Shown here: piece by piece, positions 1 to 14,087 of the stretch
How the letters are laid out: each line of letters begins with the position of its first letter
Position numbering within the stretch: position 1 is the first letter of the stretch
Source of the DNA: Paroedura picta
Taxonomy: Eukaryota; Chordata; Lepidosauria; Squamata; Gekkonidae
Length of the DNA stretch: 64,000 bases
Direction: 5' to 3'
Assembly: GCF_049243985.1 (NCBI RefSeq)
Contig: NC_135371.1
Span: forward strand, 1,761,501-1,825,500
Program-made: the position numbers and the translations under genes
Notes under the pieces: generated by a model
Databases searched by the model: none
The model's input: the letters and a program-made list of their open reading frames with translations, nothing else
What the model was told of the DNA's origin: nothing

Positions 1-480
1 CAATGAAAAGGTCCAATAAAAGCATTTAGCCACAACAGAAAAAGCAAGCCATTAAAAAGAGCAAAACAAACCCACGACAGAAAAACAGGCCGTGGCATAA
101 AGAATATGGTAAGACGTTTAGCCACTTAAAATGATGTGCACAAAACAGGCCACAGGCCGGAAGCAGACCATAAAACTGCTGAAATAGAGGGAAAATAACA
201 GGGAAATGTAGAATGTTTGACCGAAGCAATGTAAAAAAATATCTGCACAATCAGATTTCCAGTGTCCAACCAGGAACGCTGCTGCGCAAAACCCCCACCA
301 GGCCTCCCCCACTTTCTAAGGACATGCGGTGTGCACTGGGGTGCCCATGGGGATCATGTTGGGGAACCTGCCACAGACTGTCACGTCCATCCAGCCCGTG
401 TGTCCTTTCGAAGGGAAGCGAGTAGCCCTAGATTCAGAGCTGACAAGCTTTTCAGCAGCTATCTGCAGTGTATAAGTGGC
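1..480. other. A-rich stretch with no recognised gene
   Basis: I see no exon, finger, KRAB or SCAN similarity here. Positions 1-210 are A-rich and resemble decayed retrotransposon sequence that I cannot name. If the predicted leftward gene G0 exists, this is its first intron or 5' region. Confidence 0.4.
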
Positions 481-486
481 AGGGCT

Positions 487-720
487 GTGTTTTGATGGTA
501 GAACGTCTGCTTGGCATACAGGAGGCATGGAAAAGTCCAGGTGGCCGAGAGGAAAAACCACCTCCTGTACTCCTGGAACGCCGCTGCCAGCTGAGCAGAC
601 AAGACTGCCCCTGATGGACGGATTTGGTGGAAGGCTGCTGTGAGGGAGGGGGCTGTGAGGGAGGGTGGGGTGGGGTGCATAGGCCCAAGGGTCTCCTGGT
701 TCTGTTCCTGTACCAGCAAT
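487..720 (+). repeat. Decayed tRNA-Ala-derived SINE-like sequence
   Basis: The segment with TGCTTGGCATACAGGAGG resembles the tRNA-like head of the better copy at 18428-18630, which carries TGCTTGGCATGCAGGAGG. The body is heavily decayed. Confidence 0.35.
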
Positions 721-751
721 CCATGATTTCTAATATGTCCGTTTAAGGGTG

Positions 752-1000
752 GAGGCTGTGGCTGAGTGCTTGAGCACTGAATACACAGTGTGTATTCGTG
801 GTCAAGAGTGGCCGACTCTAATCTCGAGAACAGGTGTGAGCCCCCATTCCACCTGCAGCCAGGTGGGTGACCTTGGGCTAGTCACAGTTCCCTCAGAGCT
901 CTCTCAGCCCCACCTACCTCACAGGGTGTCTGTTATGGGGAGAGGAAGGGAAGGTGACTGTAAACCGCTGGGAGGGAGAGGAAGGCAGGCAGGCAGAGGG
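752..1000 (+). repeat. tRNA-derived SINE, diverged
   Basis: It carries the family body: CAGCCAGGTGGGTGACCTTG, then the serine/leucine-like CTCTCAGCCCCACCTACC stretch and the tail near TGGGGAGAGGAAGGGAAGG. Its ends are worn. Confidence 0.7.
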
Positions 1001-1138
1001 TGGGGAACCTTTTCTGCACCAGTCCCCCCCCCCCCCGTGAAAGTCCTTCCGGATTAGCTTCTGGGCACAATTCAAGATTCTCTGTTTGACCTAGAAAGGC
1101 CGAGGGGTGCTGGACCCCAAACTGGACTTTCCACAGCA

Positions 1139-1181
1139 GGGGTAGTCAAACTGCGGCCCTCCAGATGTCCATGGACTACAA
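1139..1181 (+). mobile_element. Half of a hAT foldback MITE
   Basis: Only the left arm (GGGGTAGTCAAACTGCGG to GTCCATGGACTAC) of the family seen whole at 5631-5766 is present. Confidence 0.6.
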
Positions 1182-1267
1182 AACCAAAACCAAAAAAGGA
1201 ACCCAACCTTAACAGAAAGGATTAAGCTGTAAAATAAAATAATGTAAAACTTGTTGCTTATTATAGT

Positions 1268-1379
1268 ACACAGTTAAAAACAGAATATAAACTTCATAAA
1301 ACTATACAGAACTAATGGCCTTAAGTACTGTTAGTTCTGTATAGTTTTTATGAAGTTTTTATTCTGTTTTTAACTGTGC
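1268..1379. repeat. Imperfect hairpin of about 45-nt arms
   Basis: The left arm ACAGTTAAAAACAGAAT... to ...CTATACAGAACTA at 1269-1313 is the near reverse complement of 1329-1378, separated by about 14 nt. It is AT-rich and looks like the fold of a non-autonomous DNA element. I cannot name the family. Confidence 0.6.
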
Positions 1380-1624
1380 ACTCTAAAAAATAATCAACAT
1401 GTTTGCACAAAGGGGCCCGGGGGTCTTCTCTCAGAAAGGGGGCTCTCCTACCCCCTCCTTCCTCTCTTGCATTGCATCCCCCCCCCCCTTTGCCCCTGCA
1501 AGAGAAGCCCCTCTGAGCTCCCCAGCGAGAGTATGTGGGGAGGGGGGGTCTCCTTCCCCTCCCAACAGAAGCCAGGAAAGGGGGCGGGGCGCAGACGGAA
1601 ATGGCTCCCCTCCCACCAACTGCA

Positions 1625-1672
1625 GGTGCCCCTCTAGGACTGCAGGTCACTCCCCTTAACCCTTGGCGTCCT
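1625..1672 (-). promoter_or_regulatory. Core promoter of a leftward KRAB-only gene (G0)
   Basis: On the minus strand the sequence has CAAGGGTTAAGG, then CCTAGAGGGG about 20 bp on. These are the two blocks found at the starts of G1, G2, G5, G6, G7 and G8. Downstream (1400-1620, minus) it continues with G-rich sequence, GATGCAATGCAAGA and CCCCTTTGTGCA, which align with the region after the G5 promoter (38640-38745) and in part G6. No coding exon follows before the window edge, so the gene itself lies to the left. Promoter function is inferred from the paralogues. Confidence 0.6.
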
Positions 1673-1894
1673 GGGAGAGAACATGAACCCAAAGCACCTG
1701 AGCAGAGAAATACCAGGCAGCATCGCATGAAAGCATCAGGAGAGCCCTGATGTTGCCCAAATTCCCAGCTTTTTAGTGGTATCCTAGTCAGGATTGCACC
1801 CCAAACACGGATGCAGTCACCTCCACCCGATATTCCCTAACCTTGGCCCCTACGCCCTGCTGTTGGCCCTCCGGGGCGCTTCTTGGGTTTTGAC

Positions 1895-2214
1895 TGTTGG
1901 CAGAGCTTAAATATGCAAGGCAAAGGAGAAGCGAACAAACGGCAGCTTAAAGAATAAATAGCTTTATTGAGAAGAGAAACAACTTTGTCAAGAAGAGAGG
2001 AGAGAGATAGTCCTAACTGCCTGACCGACCGTTGTTCGGGAGGCAACCAGCAAGGAAGGACTCCCAAAGGAGCAGGACGGCTTCAGTTGAGCTGGTCAGG
2101 AGAGGATTTGAAAATCTGAGGAAGTTCCTAATCTAAATATGCCAACGAGGTCTCTCCTCTCATGCCCCCTGTAGGATACTCTTCCTACGCTGTTGGATTA
2201 CGCAGATTCCAACA
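1895..2214 (-). mobile_element. Solo LTR-like fossil (endogenous retrovirus family A)
   Basis: About 320 bp bounded by TGTTGG and CCAACA, in minus orientation with a CAATAAAG signal. It matches the copy at 8325-8655. No internal viral genes are visible, so I read it as an old solo LTR. Family unnamed. Confidence 0.55.
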
Positions 2215-2639
2215 CGCATGAAGGCCTCGGCCTCTCTGCCCCATCGCTGGCCGCTGTGTGAGACCGGAGACTGGACTAGAGGGACCCTCCAGCAGCCTGT
2301 TCTAGGGGCGGGGCTTATTTTTGGCAACCTCAGCCTTGGCCTTTTTCACACTAGGTGTTTGATGCTGCTCGTTCTAACAAGACAGGCTCAGTGAGGGAGA
2401 GGAAATTCAGTCAACAAGCAGAGCATCCTCAGAATCCTCCCTTCCTCTCCCCCCTTCTGCATTTGGAGAGTTTTTGCCTTCCTTGGGGGTCTCCCACCCA
2501 TGGACTAACCAGGGCTGACCCTGATGATATGGGGCCACCCTGAGGAGGGCATCTAGAAAGGGAGAGAACCACAATTACATCTCTAGGAACTCCCTAATCC
2601 AAAGCTAAGCCACCACTGATATCTGTGGGCTTCGGACAG

Positions 2640-3100
2640 AGGAGACGCCATGCTGGGTCAGGCCCAGGGCCCGTCCAGTCCAATACTCTGTGCCACAGAG
2701 CACCCAAAACCCAGGGGCCCTCCAGAGGGACACCAGGAGGGCCAAAACTCCAGAAGCCCTCCCCCCATTGCCCCCCAAGTCACCCAGAGACCCCAAACTA
2801 GGTGCCTTCCAGAGGGCCAAACTCCAGAAGCTCTGACCCCATGGCCCCCCAAGCGCCAAGAGAGAGCCCCATCTAGACCTTGTGGCCAAGCTCCACTCAG
2901 GGGCTGCTGTTCCAAGTGTTTATCCAGTCCCCTCTTGAAACTGCCTATGCTTGTAGCCGCCACCACGTCCTGCAGCAGGGAATTCCACAGGATGATGACT
3001 CTTGGGGTGACGTCCTTCCTCCGACGGGCTCTAAGCTCATAACTTCCACGGAGGGCCCACAAGTTCCTGTGTTGTAAGAAAGGGAGCATACCAGAAGCAC
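2640..3100 (-). mobile_element. LINE fragment (CR1/L2 clade), RT C-terminus plus 3' UTR
   Basis: The minus strand encodes a piece like the C-terminal end of CR1/L2 reverse transcriptase (WNSLLQDVVAATSIGSFKRG, then LDKHLEQ) near 2890-3030. It is followed to the left by a 3' UTR with GGCCCTCTGGAGGGCCCC-type text and a TTGGACTGG...GACCCAGCATGG end. Confidence 0.7.
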
Positions 3101-3180
3101 AAGAACATTTAGGGCCTTAGGACCCATGGCCGTGGGGAAGCCCCCCCTGATCACAGAAGTGAGGGTCAGGCCCTTGGAGA

Positions 3181-3198
3181 TTTATTTTGTGTTTTATT
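3181..3198 (-). terminator. Candidate poly(A) signals of G1
   Basis: Two AATAAA hexamers lie on the minus strand at 3181-3186 and 3193-3198, about 950 nt past the G1 stop. No better signal lies between. Use is inferred. Confidence 0.4.
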
Positions 3199-4132
3199 AC
3201 TGAAAAGCCTCAAAGTCAGAGCAGATACACTTGCACGAGAGGGAAGCCCGTCCTGTTTCCAAGGAATCAGCAAGGAAATTCTCTTCCTGCACAGAACAAC
3301 CCCTCCCTCGAGCTGCTGGACAGGGAACTTCTACAGCAACCACAGCAGCCGGGCTACACAACCAGCCAACACAAACTAATAATCACCTAAACATTCCCAA
3401 ACACAAGCAGGGACCGCCGTCCCGCGAGACCCAAGCCCCCTGCCGCTGGGTCTGAGAGAGCTCCAGCGCTGCCTTCGAACTGCAGCCAGAGAAGCGCCTC
3501 TGGCATTTCGGGAGTGTTTCTCATTCAGTCGCTTAACTGTGCTGGAAGGAAGGGATGGAGAACCTGTCCAAGTTTCCTCCCACCTGCACTTCATGCCACT
3601 CACGATGGGTTTGCTGGGACAGCCAAGCCCCAGGAAGACGGCACAGTGCTCTCCTTCGGGTACGACTCTATCGTTGGGAAGCCAAACGGGCACTCCAAGG
3701 GGAATGGCTGCTACCCTCAGAGTCCATGCACTTCCTTCTGCTGAGGGTTTTTTTAAAGGTACGTGACGGACCGATCGGTCACAAGCGTTCCTGCTGCAAC
3801 TGACTGTTTTTTCCTCTTGCCCACTGTGGCTCTTTTGGTGCGGGATGCTGGGTGTCCCCAACAGGGTGCCCGTGGGCACCTGCCCAAAACATCCCTGGTG
3901 TTTCTAGAAAGGCAAGACCGCCAGGTGGGGCTTCTGCCCAGGAAGGCTTCCAGCAGGCCACTGGAGATCCAATTTGCTGTGCAAGCTGTTTTTAAAATGT
4001 TGCCACCACACGGCCACCATCGTCCCTGCGCAGCTGAAGAAAGGCCACAGCAGCCATTGGGGGCTGGCTCTGCTTCCTGGGGCAGCCATTTTGCAGCAGC
4101 CAGTCTACGGCAGCCCCCTCCCCCCTCCCGAA

Positions 4133-8090
<3,958 letters not shown>

Positions 8091-8167
8091 GACACCCTGT
8101 CCCAATGACGCTTTTCTCAAGGCAAGACTCCGGATCCCTGCAATAGAAACGGGGTGTTCTGTGAATT

Positions 8168-8195
8168 GGTGGGCTGTGTGTGTGTGTGTGTGTGT
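8168..8195 (+). repeat. (TG)n microsatellite
   Basis: About 13 TG units just upstream of the G1 SCAN exon acceptor. Confidence 0.9.
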
Positions 8196-8324
8196 GCAAG
8201 AAGGGGGAGTGAGCCCAGCCAGGCTCCGGGACCTCCCCACAGGAAAGGCTCAGGGCTCAGATGGAAAGTAGAGATAGGGCAGCAGTGGGGAGATCCCTAT
8301 GTCCAAGGAGCACGGAGCACTGTT

Positions 8325-8655
8325 TGTTGGAATAGGCAAGATTTGTAGTGTGCCTGATTCCATTGCATATAAAAATATCCAACAGGAGGCAAGTAGGAGA
8401 CGTGCAGTTTGCATAGGAGCTTTGTGGTATTTTTCAAATTCCTGTGCCCTGATTGGCTCAATTGGAGGCTTCCTGCTCCTTTGAGCACCCTCCCTCCCCC
8501 ATGATTGCCTCCTGGATAACAATTAGTCAGTTCAACTGTTAGGACTATCTCTCTCCTCTCTTCTTTACAAAGTTATTTCTCTTCTCAATAAAGACATTTA
8601 TCCTTTAAGCGGCGACTGCTCTATCCCTCCTTTGCCTATTTAAATTCTGCCAACA
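8325..8655 (+). mobile_element. Solo LTR fossil (family A)
   Basis: 331 bp from TGTTGG to CCAACA with an inverted CCAAT box (CTGATTGGCT) and CAATAAAG near the 3' side, the layout of a retroviral LTR. No internal region is attached. No clear target duplication is seen. It is the clearest copy of the family in the window. Confidence 0.65.
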
Positions 8656-8704
8656 ATTTTTCAGCTTAGTGATGGGTCCCTAAAAGCAGACTCCTCCCTG
8701 TAAC

Positions 8705-8960
8705 TGAGTGCCAACGTGGTATGGTGGTTAAAGACTGGGGCCTGGGAGACCTAGGTTCGAATCCCCACACTTTAACAGAGAACTTGCTGCATGACCTCAG
8801 GCCAGTCAAACACTCTCAGAGCAGCCTACCTCGCAGGGCTATTATGAGGATATTTATTTATCTTATGGAAGCCTATGTAATAATATAATATATGTCGCCA
8901 TATTGTGAGAATAAAACAAAGGGGAGGAGAACGATGTAAGCTTCTTTCAGTCCCTGTTGG
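8705..8960 (+). repeat. Sauria-type SINE
   Basis: tRNA-like head GTATGGTGGTTAAAGACTGG with GGTTCGAATCCCC (B box), then TCACACTCTCAGAGCAGCCTACCTC-like body, and AAAGGGGAGGAGAACGATGT. Typical of squamate tRNA SINEs. Confidence 0.75.
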
Positions 8961-9559
8961 AGAAAAGGGCAGGATTTAAATAACTTTTTAAAAACCTCTC
9001 TCTTAGGGTTGCCAACTCCAGCTTCGGCATTTCCTGAAGAATCTGGGGACCCTTGAGAGAATGGGATCTGGGGAGTGGCCTTCAAGGGAGCCATTTACTG
9101 CCAAGGGCCTGATCCCTGCAGTTGGGCCCCTACAGCTCAGTTCTAAACGTTCTGGGGCCAGCATACCCACAGCACCACCTTTCCCCCCCTACATCCATTA
9201 AGATCTTCCAAACAGCATCTTCCCAACGACTGGCCTCGACCAGCCCCCGTCTGCTGGAACGCTCTCCCGAGGGAGATCAGGGCCCTGGAGGGGCCCCAAA
9301 CAGCTCTGCGGGGCCTGCAAGACGGAGGAGCAGTTCCACCAGGCCTACCGCGGGGGCCCAACATGAAATAACCCCCAGGAAGCTCCAGCTGGGAGGCGGG
9401 GAACACAGCCCCAACCCCCCCCCCGCCCCCCCAATCCTTGAGTGACATGCCACCACCTTGCATGGCTCTAACCTAAATTGCGGTTTTTTTGGTGTCCTTG
9501 ACCCGAAATAAGAATCATCATCCTGGTGATTATTCATTCCCCGGGATCTCCAGGCCTGG

Positions 9560-10200
9560 CCTGGAGGCTGGCCACCGCACGCTCCCCCCCCCAGAGCCCC
9601 CCCCTCTCCTGCAGCCCCGCGGCTGAGAACCGCATGGGAGCCCCTCCCGAAGGACCCCGGGCCCCAGGAACACGTTGCCAACAACCCGGGGGAGGCCAGC
9701 CATCGAGGGGCGCCCGGCCCCTAATTGCTGCTGCTGCTGCTGCTGCTGGCAGGCAGGCGGGGGGGGGTCTCTCTGGCCGCCCCCCAGATCCCCGGGGGGG
9801 GGCTGCGGGCATCTCCCCCCCCCCCCAAGAAAGGCACCTGCGGCTCACTCACCGGGTCCTCCCAGGCTGGGGCAGCTGGGGGGGAAAGACCACAGATGGG
9901 GGGCGGAGCCACGGCCGGAAGTGATCCCCAAGCCCCGCCCCCACCCCGAGGCCCGTCTAGCCCTCCCGACTCGCGCACTTTAACCCTTGAGTGGGAGGAC
10001 GGGCGCCCGCCCTGCCCGCGTTGCGTTTCACGGGCCCGGCTCGGTCTTTGCGACACGGCGACCCCCTTGGACGACCCCCCCCCGGCTGAATTAGGGAGGG
10101 GCGAAGCGGCGGCGGCGGCTGCAGCAGGGCGGAGTCCCGGGCGGGAGGTGGCACCGCCTCTGAGCCCGGCAGAGCTTTAGGCAAGGCGGTTGGGTCATTG
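9560..10200. other. CpG-rich region around the G1 start
   Basis: Dense CpG and poly-C runs, a (GCT)8-like run at 9728-9750 and the G1 core promoter inside. Long open frames here reflect GC content. Confidence 0.7.
9915..9992 (-). promoter_or_regulatory. G1 core promoter
   Basis: On the minus strand: CAAGGGTTAAAGTGCGCGAG, then GGGCTAGACGGG, and further on ATCACTTCCGG, an ETS/GABPA-like site. About 140 bp downstream lies CCCGGTGAGTGAGCCGCAGG, a likely donor of the untranslated first exon, followed by GCAGGTGCC. The G7 promoter shares both parts. Confidence 0.7.
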
Positions 10201-10237
10201 CAGGGGGCAGCCGCTGGGCGGGAGAGACCCCCGTGGG

Positions 10238-10861
10238 GATGCCAGCCTCCAGGTGGGGCCTGGGGATCCCCCGGGATCACAGCTCCTCTCCAGGCTGCAG
10301 AGATCAGATCCCCTGGAGGAAAGGGCTGCTCCAGAGAGAGAGGACGGAGGGATGCCAGCCTCCAGGTGGGGCCTGGGGATCCCCCGGGATCACAGCTCCT
10401 CTCCAGGCTGCAGAGATCAGATCCCCTGGAGGAAAGGGCTGCTCCAGAGAGAGAGGACGGAGGGATGCCAGCCTCCAGGTGGGGCCTGGGGATCCCCCGG
10501 GATCACAGCTCCTCTCCAGGCTGCAGAGATCAGATCCCCTGGAGGAAAGGGCTGCTCCAGAGAGAGAGGACGGAGGGATGCCAGCCTCCAGGTGGGGCCT
10601 GGGGATCCCCCGGGATCACAGCTCCTCTCCAGGCTGCAGAGATCAGATCCCCTGGAGGAAAGGGCTGCTCCAGAGAGAGAGGACGGAGGGATGCCAGCCT
10701 CCAGGTGGGGCCTGGGGATCTCCCGGGATCACAGCTCCTCTCCAGGCTGCAGAGATCAGATCCCCTGGAGGAAAGGGCTGCTCCAGAGAGAGAGGACGGA
10801 GGGATGCCAGCCTCCAGGTGGGGCCTGGGGATCTCCCGGGATCACAGCTCCTCTCCAGGCT
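10238..10861 (+). repeat. 113-bp tandem repeat, 5.5 copies
   Basis: Units start at 10238, 10351, 10464, 10577, 10690 and 10803 with ATGCCAGCCTCCAGG. They are almost identical; the last two share a C-to-T change, so the array is young. The unit is the 3' half of the interspersed element that continues at 10862-11010. Because 113 is not a multiple of 3 and stops are absent, all forward frames stay open, which is not evidence of coding. Confidence 0.97.
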
Positions 10862-11010
10862 AAAGAGAAAGGGCCTGCTTGGGAGGGGGGACTCCACAAC
10901 CTCGTACTTGGCTGAGTTCCCTCCCAGCCCCAAATCCTGCCCACTCCTGGCTCCACCCCCAAAGTCTCCTGGCATTTCCTGCCCCAGAGGTGGCCACCCT
11001 CGCCCTGCAG
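10862..11010 (-). mobile_element. Interspersed non-coding element (TGGCCACCTCTGGGGCAGG type)
   Basis: Minus strand: GGTGGCCACCTCTGGGGCAG, GGAGACTTTGGGGGTGGAGC and the half that makes the neighbouring tandem array. Relatives are at 22496-22620, 29040-29222 and 38788-39020. Family not named; probably a non-autonomous DNA element or SINE. Confidence 0.5.
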
Positions 11011-11267
11011 CAGTGAATCCCACTGGTTAAAGACGCTTTGGGTGACAAATTCTTTCCTTTGCTCTCTTCTAAACTTGCCGTGCCTGTCCACTCAGGCTGG
11101 CCGCTGCAGGGTCCGAGGCAGAGGCCTTTCCCATCAGCTACAAAAAGATCCTTACAGCTGGAGATGCCTGGAGCAGACCCTGGGGCCTTGTGCATGCCAA
11201 GCAGACCATGGCCTGGCTGTTGGGGTCACCCAGCCCCACCCGCCAAATCCAGTGGGGAGGGTAACAT

Positions 11268-11720
11268 CACTAAGAGAACACAAGAAGAGCCCTGCAGGAT
11301 CGGACTAGTGCTCCATCTAGCCCCATAGCAGCCCCCCACTTGCCCTGAGGGGTCGGCAGACGGGGCACAAGGCCCGGGGCCTTCCCCTGATGTTCCTCCT
11401 GGTGCCAGGATTCAGACGATTGATGCTTCATTGGATCTCTTTCTGTTTTAGAAGAGGGGAAAGTTCTCTTTGTCCACTCTCCATAATCTCTTTGTTGCGT
11501 CCTCGCAGGGAAGGTGCACCAACCCCCAAATCCTTCTCTGTACTTCTTTCCATCTCTGCAATGTCCTTTGGGAGAGACGGTGACCAGGAGACAAATGAGG
11601 CCGCACCATGGAGAATTACAATATTGCCTGTTTTATTCTCCATCCCTTTCCTAAACACAGGGACGGTCCTTTTTGCTGCTGCATCACAGTGGGCTGGCCC
11701 TTTCCTTGAGCTATCCCACT
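11268..11720 (+). mobile_element. LINE fragments
   Basis: AAGAAGAGCCCTGCAGGATC at 11282 and, from about 11565, GGGAGAGACGGTGACCAG, AAATGAGGCCGCACCAT and TGTTTTATTCTCCATCCC match text common in squamate CR1-type LINEs. Confidence 0.5.
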
Positions 11721-12050
11721 ACTGCCCCCAGATCTTTTCCGCAAATTTAAACCCCCTTAACCTCTACTTCAAATTGGTGGGAGGGGGGTTGTTCCAATGT
11801 ACAACGGAAATGTCCACACGCAAAAAAATCCTGCCCCTCTTTCCCTGAACAACTACGACAGTGACACAAGCAGCAAGCAAAGCAAGATTCATGATGCTAA
11901 GGATGTAAACCAAATGACTATTAGCAAAATCAGGCAATAAATACCGTTTACACAAGAACGGAGCTGCCAGATCAGACTCAAGCACCTGGCAATCAGTCAC
12001 ACAATTCTTGCCCTTCTTGAAGGAGCCCAGGGTTTTCCCCTTCCTGTGAG
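11720..12050. other. No recognised feature
   Basis: Unique-looking sequence between LINE and SINE fragments. No exon candidate with a matching splice pair was seen. Confidence 0.4.
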
Positions 12051-12061
12051 ATTTTCAAAAC

Positions 12062-12215
12062 CTATCCTTCCTCTGAAGAGAAAACAGAGTCTGCCTGATT
12101 CTCCCATTCTCCATTTATCCTCACTACAACCCTGTGAGGTAGGCTGACAGCCTGGCTCCAAATTACCCAGCTAACTTCATGAACGATTGAGGATAAGAAC
12201 CCAGGGCTCCCCAGC
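12062..12215 (-). repeat. SINE, antisense and diverged
   Basis: CTCACTACAACCCTGTGAGGTAG with CCAATTACCCAGCTAACTTC-like text is the reverse of a Sauria/MIR-type tRNA SINE. Confidence 0.55.
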
Positions 12216-12369
12216 CTGAAGGCGCTCTCATATGTGCTCATTAATGCAGTTTCAGTCTGCATTAGCGACCGCTACACGTGTGTCTTGCCATTCCACACAG
12301 CAAGATCCAGGAGCAAAGTGCCTTGAAAGGGAATCAGAAGTGTGCTATTTGGTGTGTTAGTGCTATTTT

Positions 12370-12512
12370 CACAGAGCAGTTTCTCTCAGAGCTCTCTCAG
12401 CCTCACCTACCTCACAGGGTATTTGTTGTGGGGAGAGGTGATTGTAAGCTGCTTGGAGACTCCTTTTGGTAGAGAAAAGCGGCATATAATAATAATAATT
12501 ATTATTATTATT
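12370..12512 (+). repeat. tRNA-derived SINE 3' part with (AAT)n tail
   Basis: CTCTCTCAGCCTCACCTACC, GTAGAGAAAAGCGGCATA, then AAT repeats. Confidence 0.75.
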
Positions 12513-12959
12513 TAAATTTATTTCCCGCCATTGTCGGCTCGTGGCAGCTTACAAGATAAAAATAAGGATATAAAGTCCCCTAAAAACCCTGCTAAAATTG
12601 CGACAATGAACAAGAATCCACTCTTTTTCTTCCCTAAGCTTTCTTGTGCAGGCACACTTTGTCGGATACAGTGAAAGAGAATATCCTCAAACATTACATA
12701 GAGGTAGAGAGAGGGCACGGGGGGAGCATTAATTTCCAGGAAAGCCTGTCCAGAGTGAAGATGCCCAAGGGGCTGGGCGATAATAGCAGAGGATGGTTTA
12801 GCCGTAATCAAGATCTGCAAACGGCTGAAAACAGCATACAAATCCAAGAGTTAATGAACAGACACGAGGAGAAGTTTGAGGTCACGTTTCTGGGTGTTCC
12901 ATCCAAATGTTTTCTGCTCCTCCAGACCGACAGGGCTACCCACCTGAATCTGTTTTGAA

Positions 12960-13215
12960 GGACTGAGTCGTCTCAAAAACTCATGCTGCACTCCGACCAA
13001 TTCAATTTGTTTCTCCGTTGTGTGGATTCTTTGACGGGAAATTAAACTCGAGTTTCCACATTCCCAGCACTGGAAAGGTTTCTCCCCCGTGTGCGTTCTG
13101 GGATGCCAGGTCAGGTCTGGGTTTTTGCGAAAGCTCCTCCAGCATTCATGAGGTTTCTCCCCTGTGTGCAATTTTTGGCGAGAACGGAGGTGTGCATTCC
13201 GTCTGCACTCCAGGC
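12960..13215 (-). pseudogene. Fossil fingers downstream of the G2 frame break
   Basis: In another minus frame this stretch still reads as fingers: [62 protein letters not shown]. It was once the C-terminus of G2 and is now untranslated in that frame. Some fingers also lack residues. Confidence 0.75.
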
Positions 13216-14087
13216 AATGTAGACCTTCTCTCTCGAGTGGACGCTCTGGTGCCTGATCAGGTGAGCGCTCCGCCTAAAGCTCTTTCCGCAATCGGCGCAG
13301 GGGAAGGGCTTCTCTCCCGTGTGGATCCTTCGGTGCGAGGTCAGGTGGGTGCTCCGAATGAAGCGCTTCCCGCAGTCCAGGCATTCGTACGGCTTCTCGC
13401 CGGTATGAATCCTCTGATGGGAAGTCAGGTGTATGCTCTGACTGAAGCTCCTCCCGCAATGCAGGCATTCGTACGGTTTCTCTCCCGTGTGAGTTCTTTG
13501 GTGCACGGTCAGGCTGTAGTTCAACGTGAAAGTCTTCCCGCAGTCCAGACACTTATGCGGTTTTTCCCCGGTGTGAATTTTTTGATGCGAAGCCAGGCTT
13601 GAATTTTGCCGGAAGCTCTTTCCGCACACTAAGCATTTGTATGGTTTCTCCCCAGTGTGGATCCTCTGGTGGGTGGTGAGATCTATCCGCTGAATGAAAC
13701 TCTTTCCGCACTCCAGGCAACCGTACGGCTTCTCTCCCGTGTGGATCCTTTCGTGCCTGATCAGTTTCTCCTTTTGACAAAACCTTTTCCCACATTCCAG
13801 GCATTTGAATGGCTTCTCCCCTGTGTGGATTTTCCAGTGAGTTTTAAGGTTGGACTTAGAGCTGAAATTTTTCCCGCACTCGGGGCACTGCGTCTTCTCC
13901 TTCCCTTTGTCTGTTTTTTCTGGGGCCGGGATCTCGCCGAAGTCACTGCTCTGAGTTGCAAACGGCTGATCCCCCTGTTCTTCCGATTCCGTTTTCCATC
14001 CTTGCTCTTCTCTTTCTATGTATCTGGTTCCTCCTGACATGTCGTGGTATGGTTCTCCCTCATTTTTGGGCTCCCAGACAGTTCCGG
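13111..14087 (-). CDS. G2 finger exon
   Basis: The acceptor CTCTCTTCTAG precedes 14087. It starts AGTVWEP. Finger helices: SKSNLKT, QKEKLIR, QRIDLTT, QNSSLAS, LNYSLTV, QSIHLTS, RSTHLTS, RSAHLIR. The TGEKP linkers are well kept. Confidence 0.9.

Noticed and set aside
10190-11030. Three overlapping forward frames of 220-265 codons
   Set aside because: The 113-bp tandem repeat lacks stops and its length shifts frame at each unit. There is no splice or domain support.
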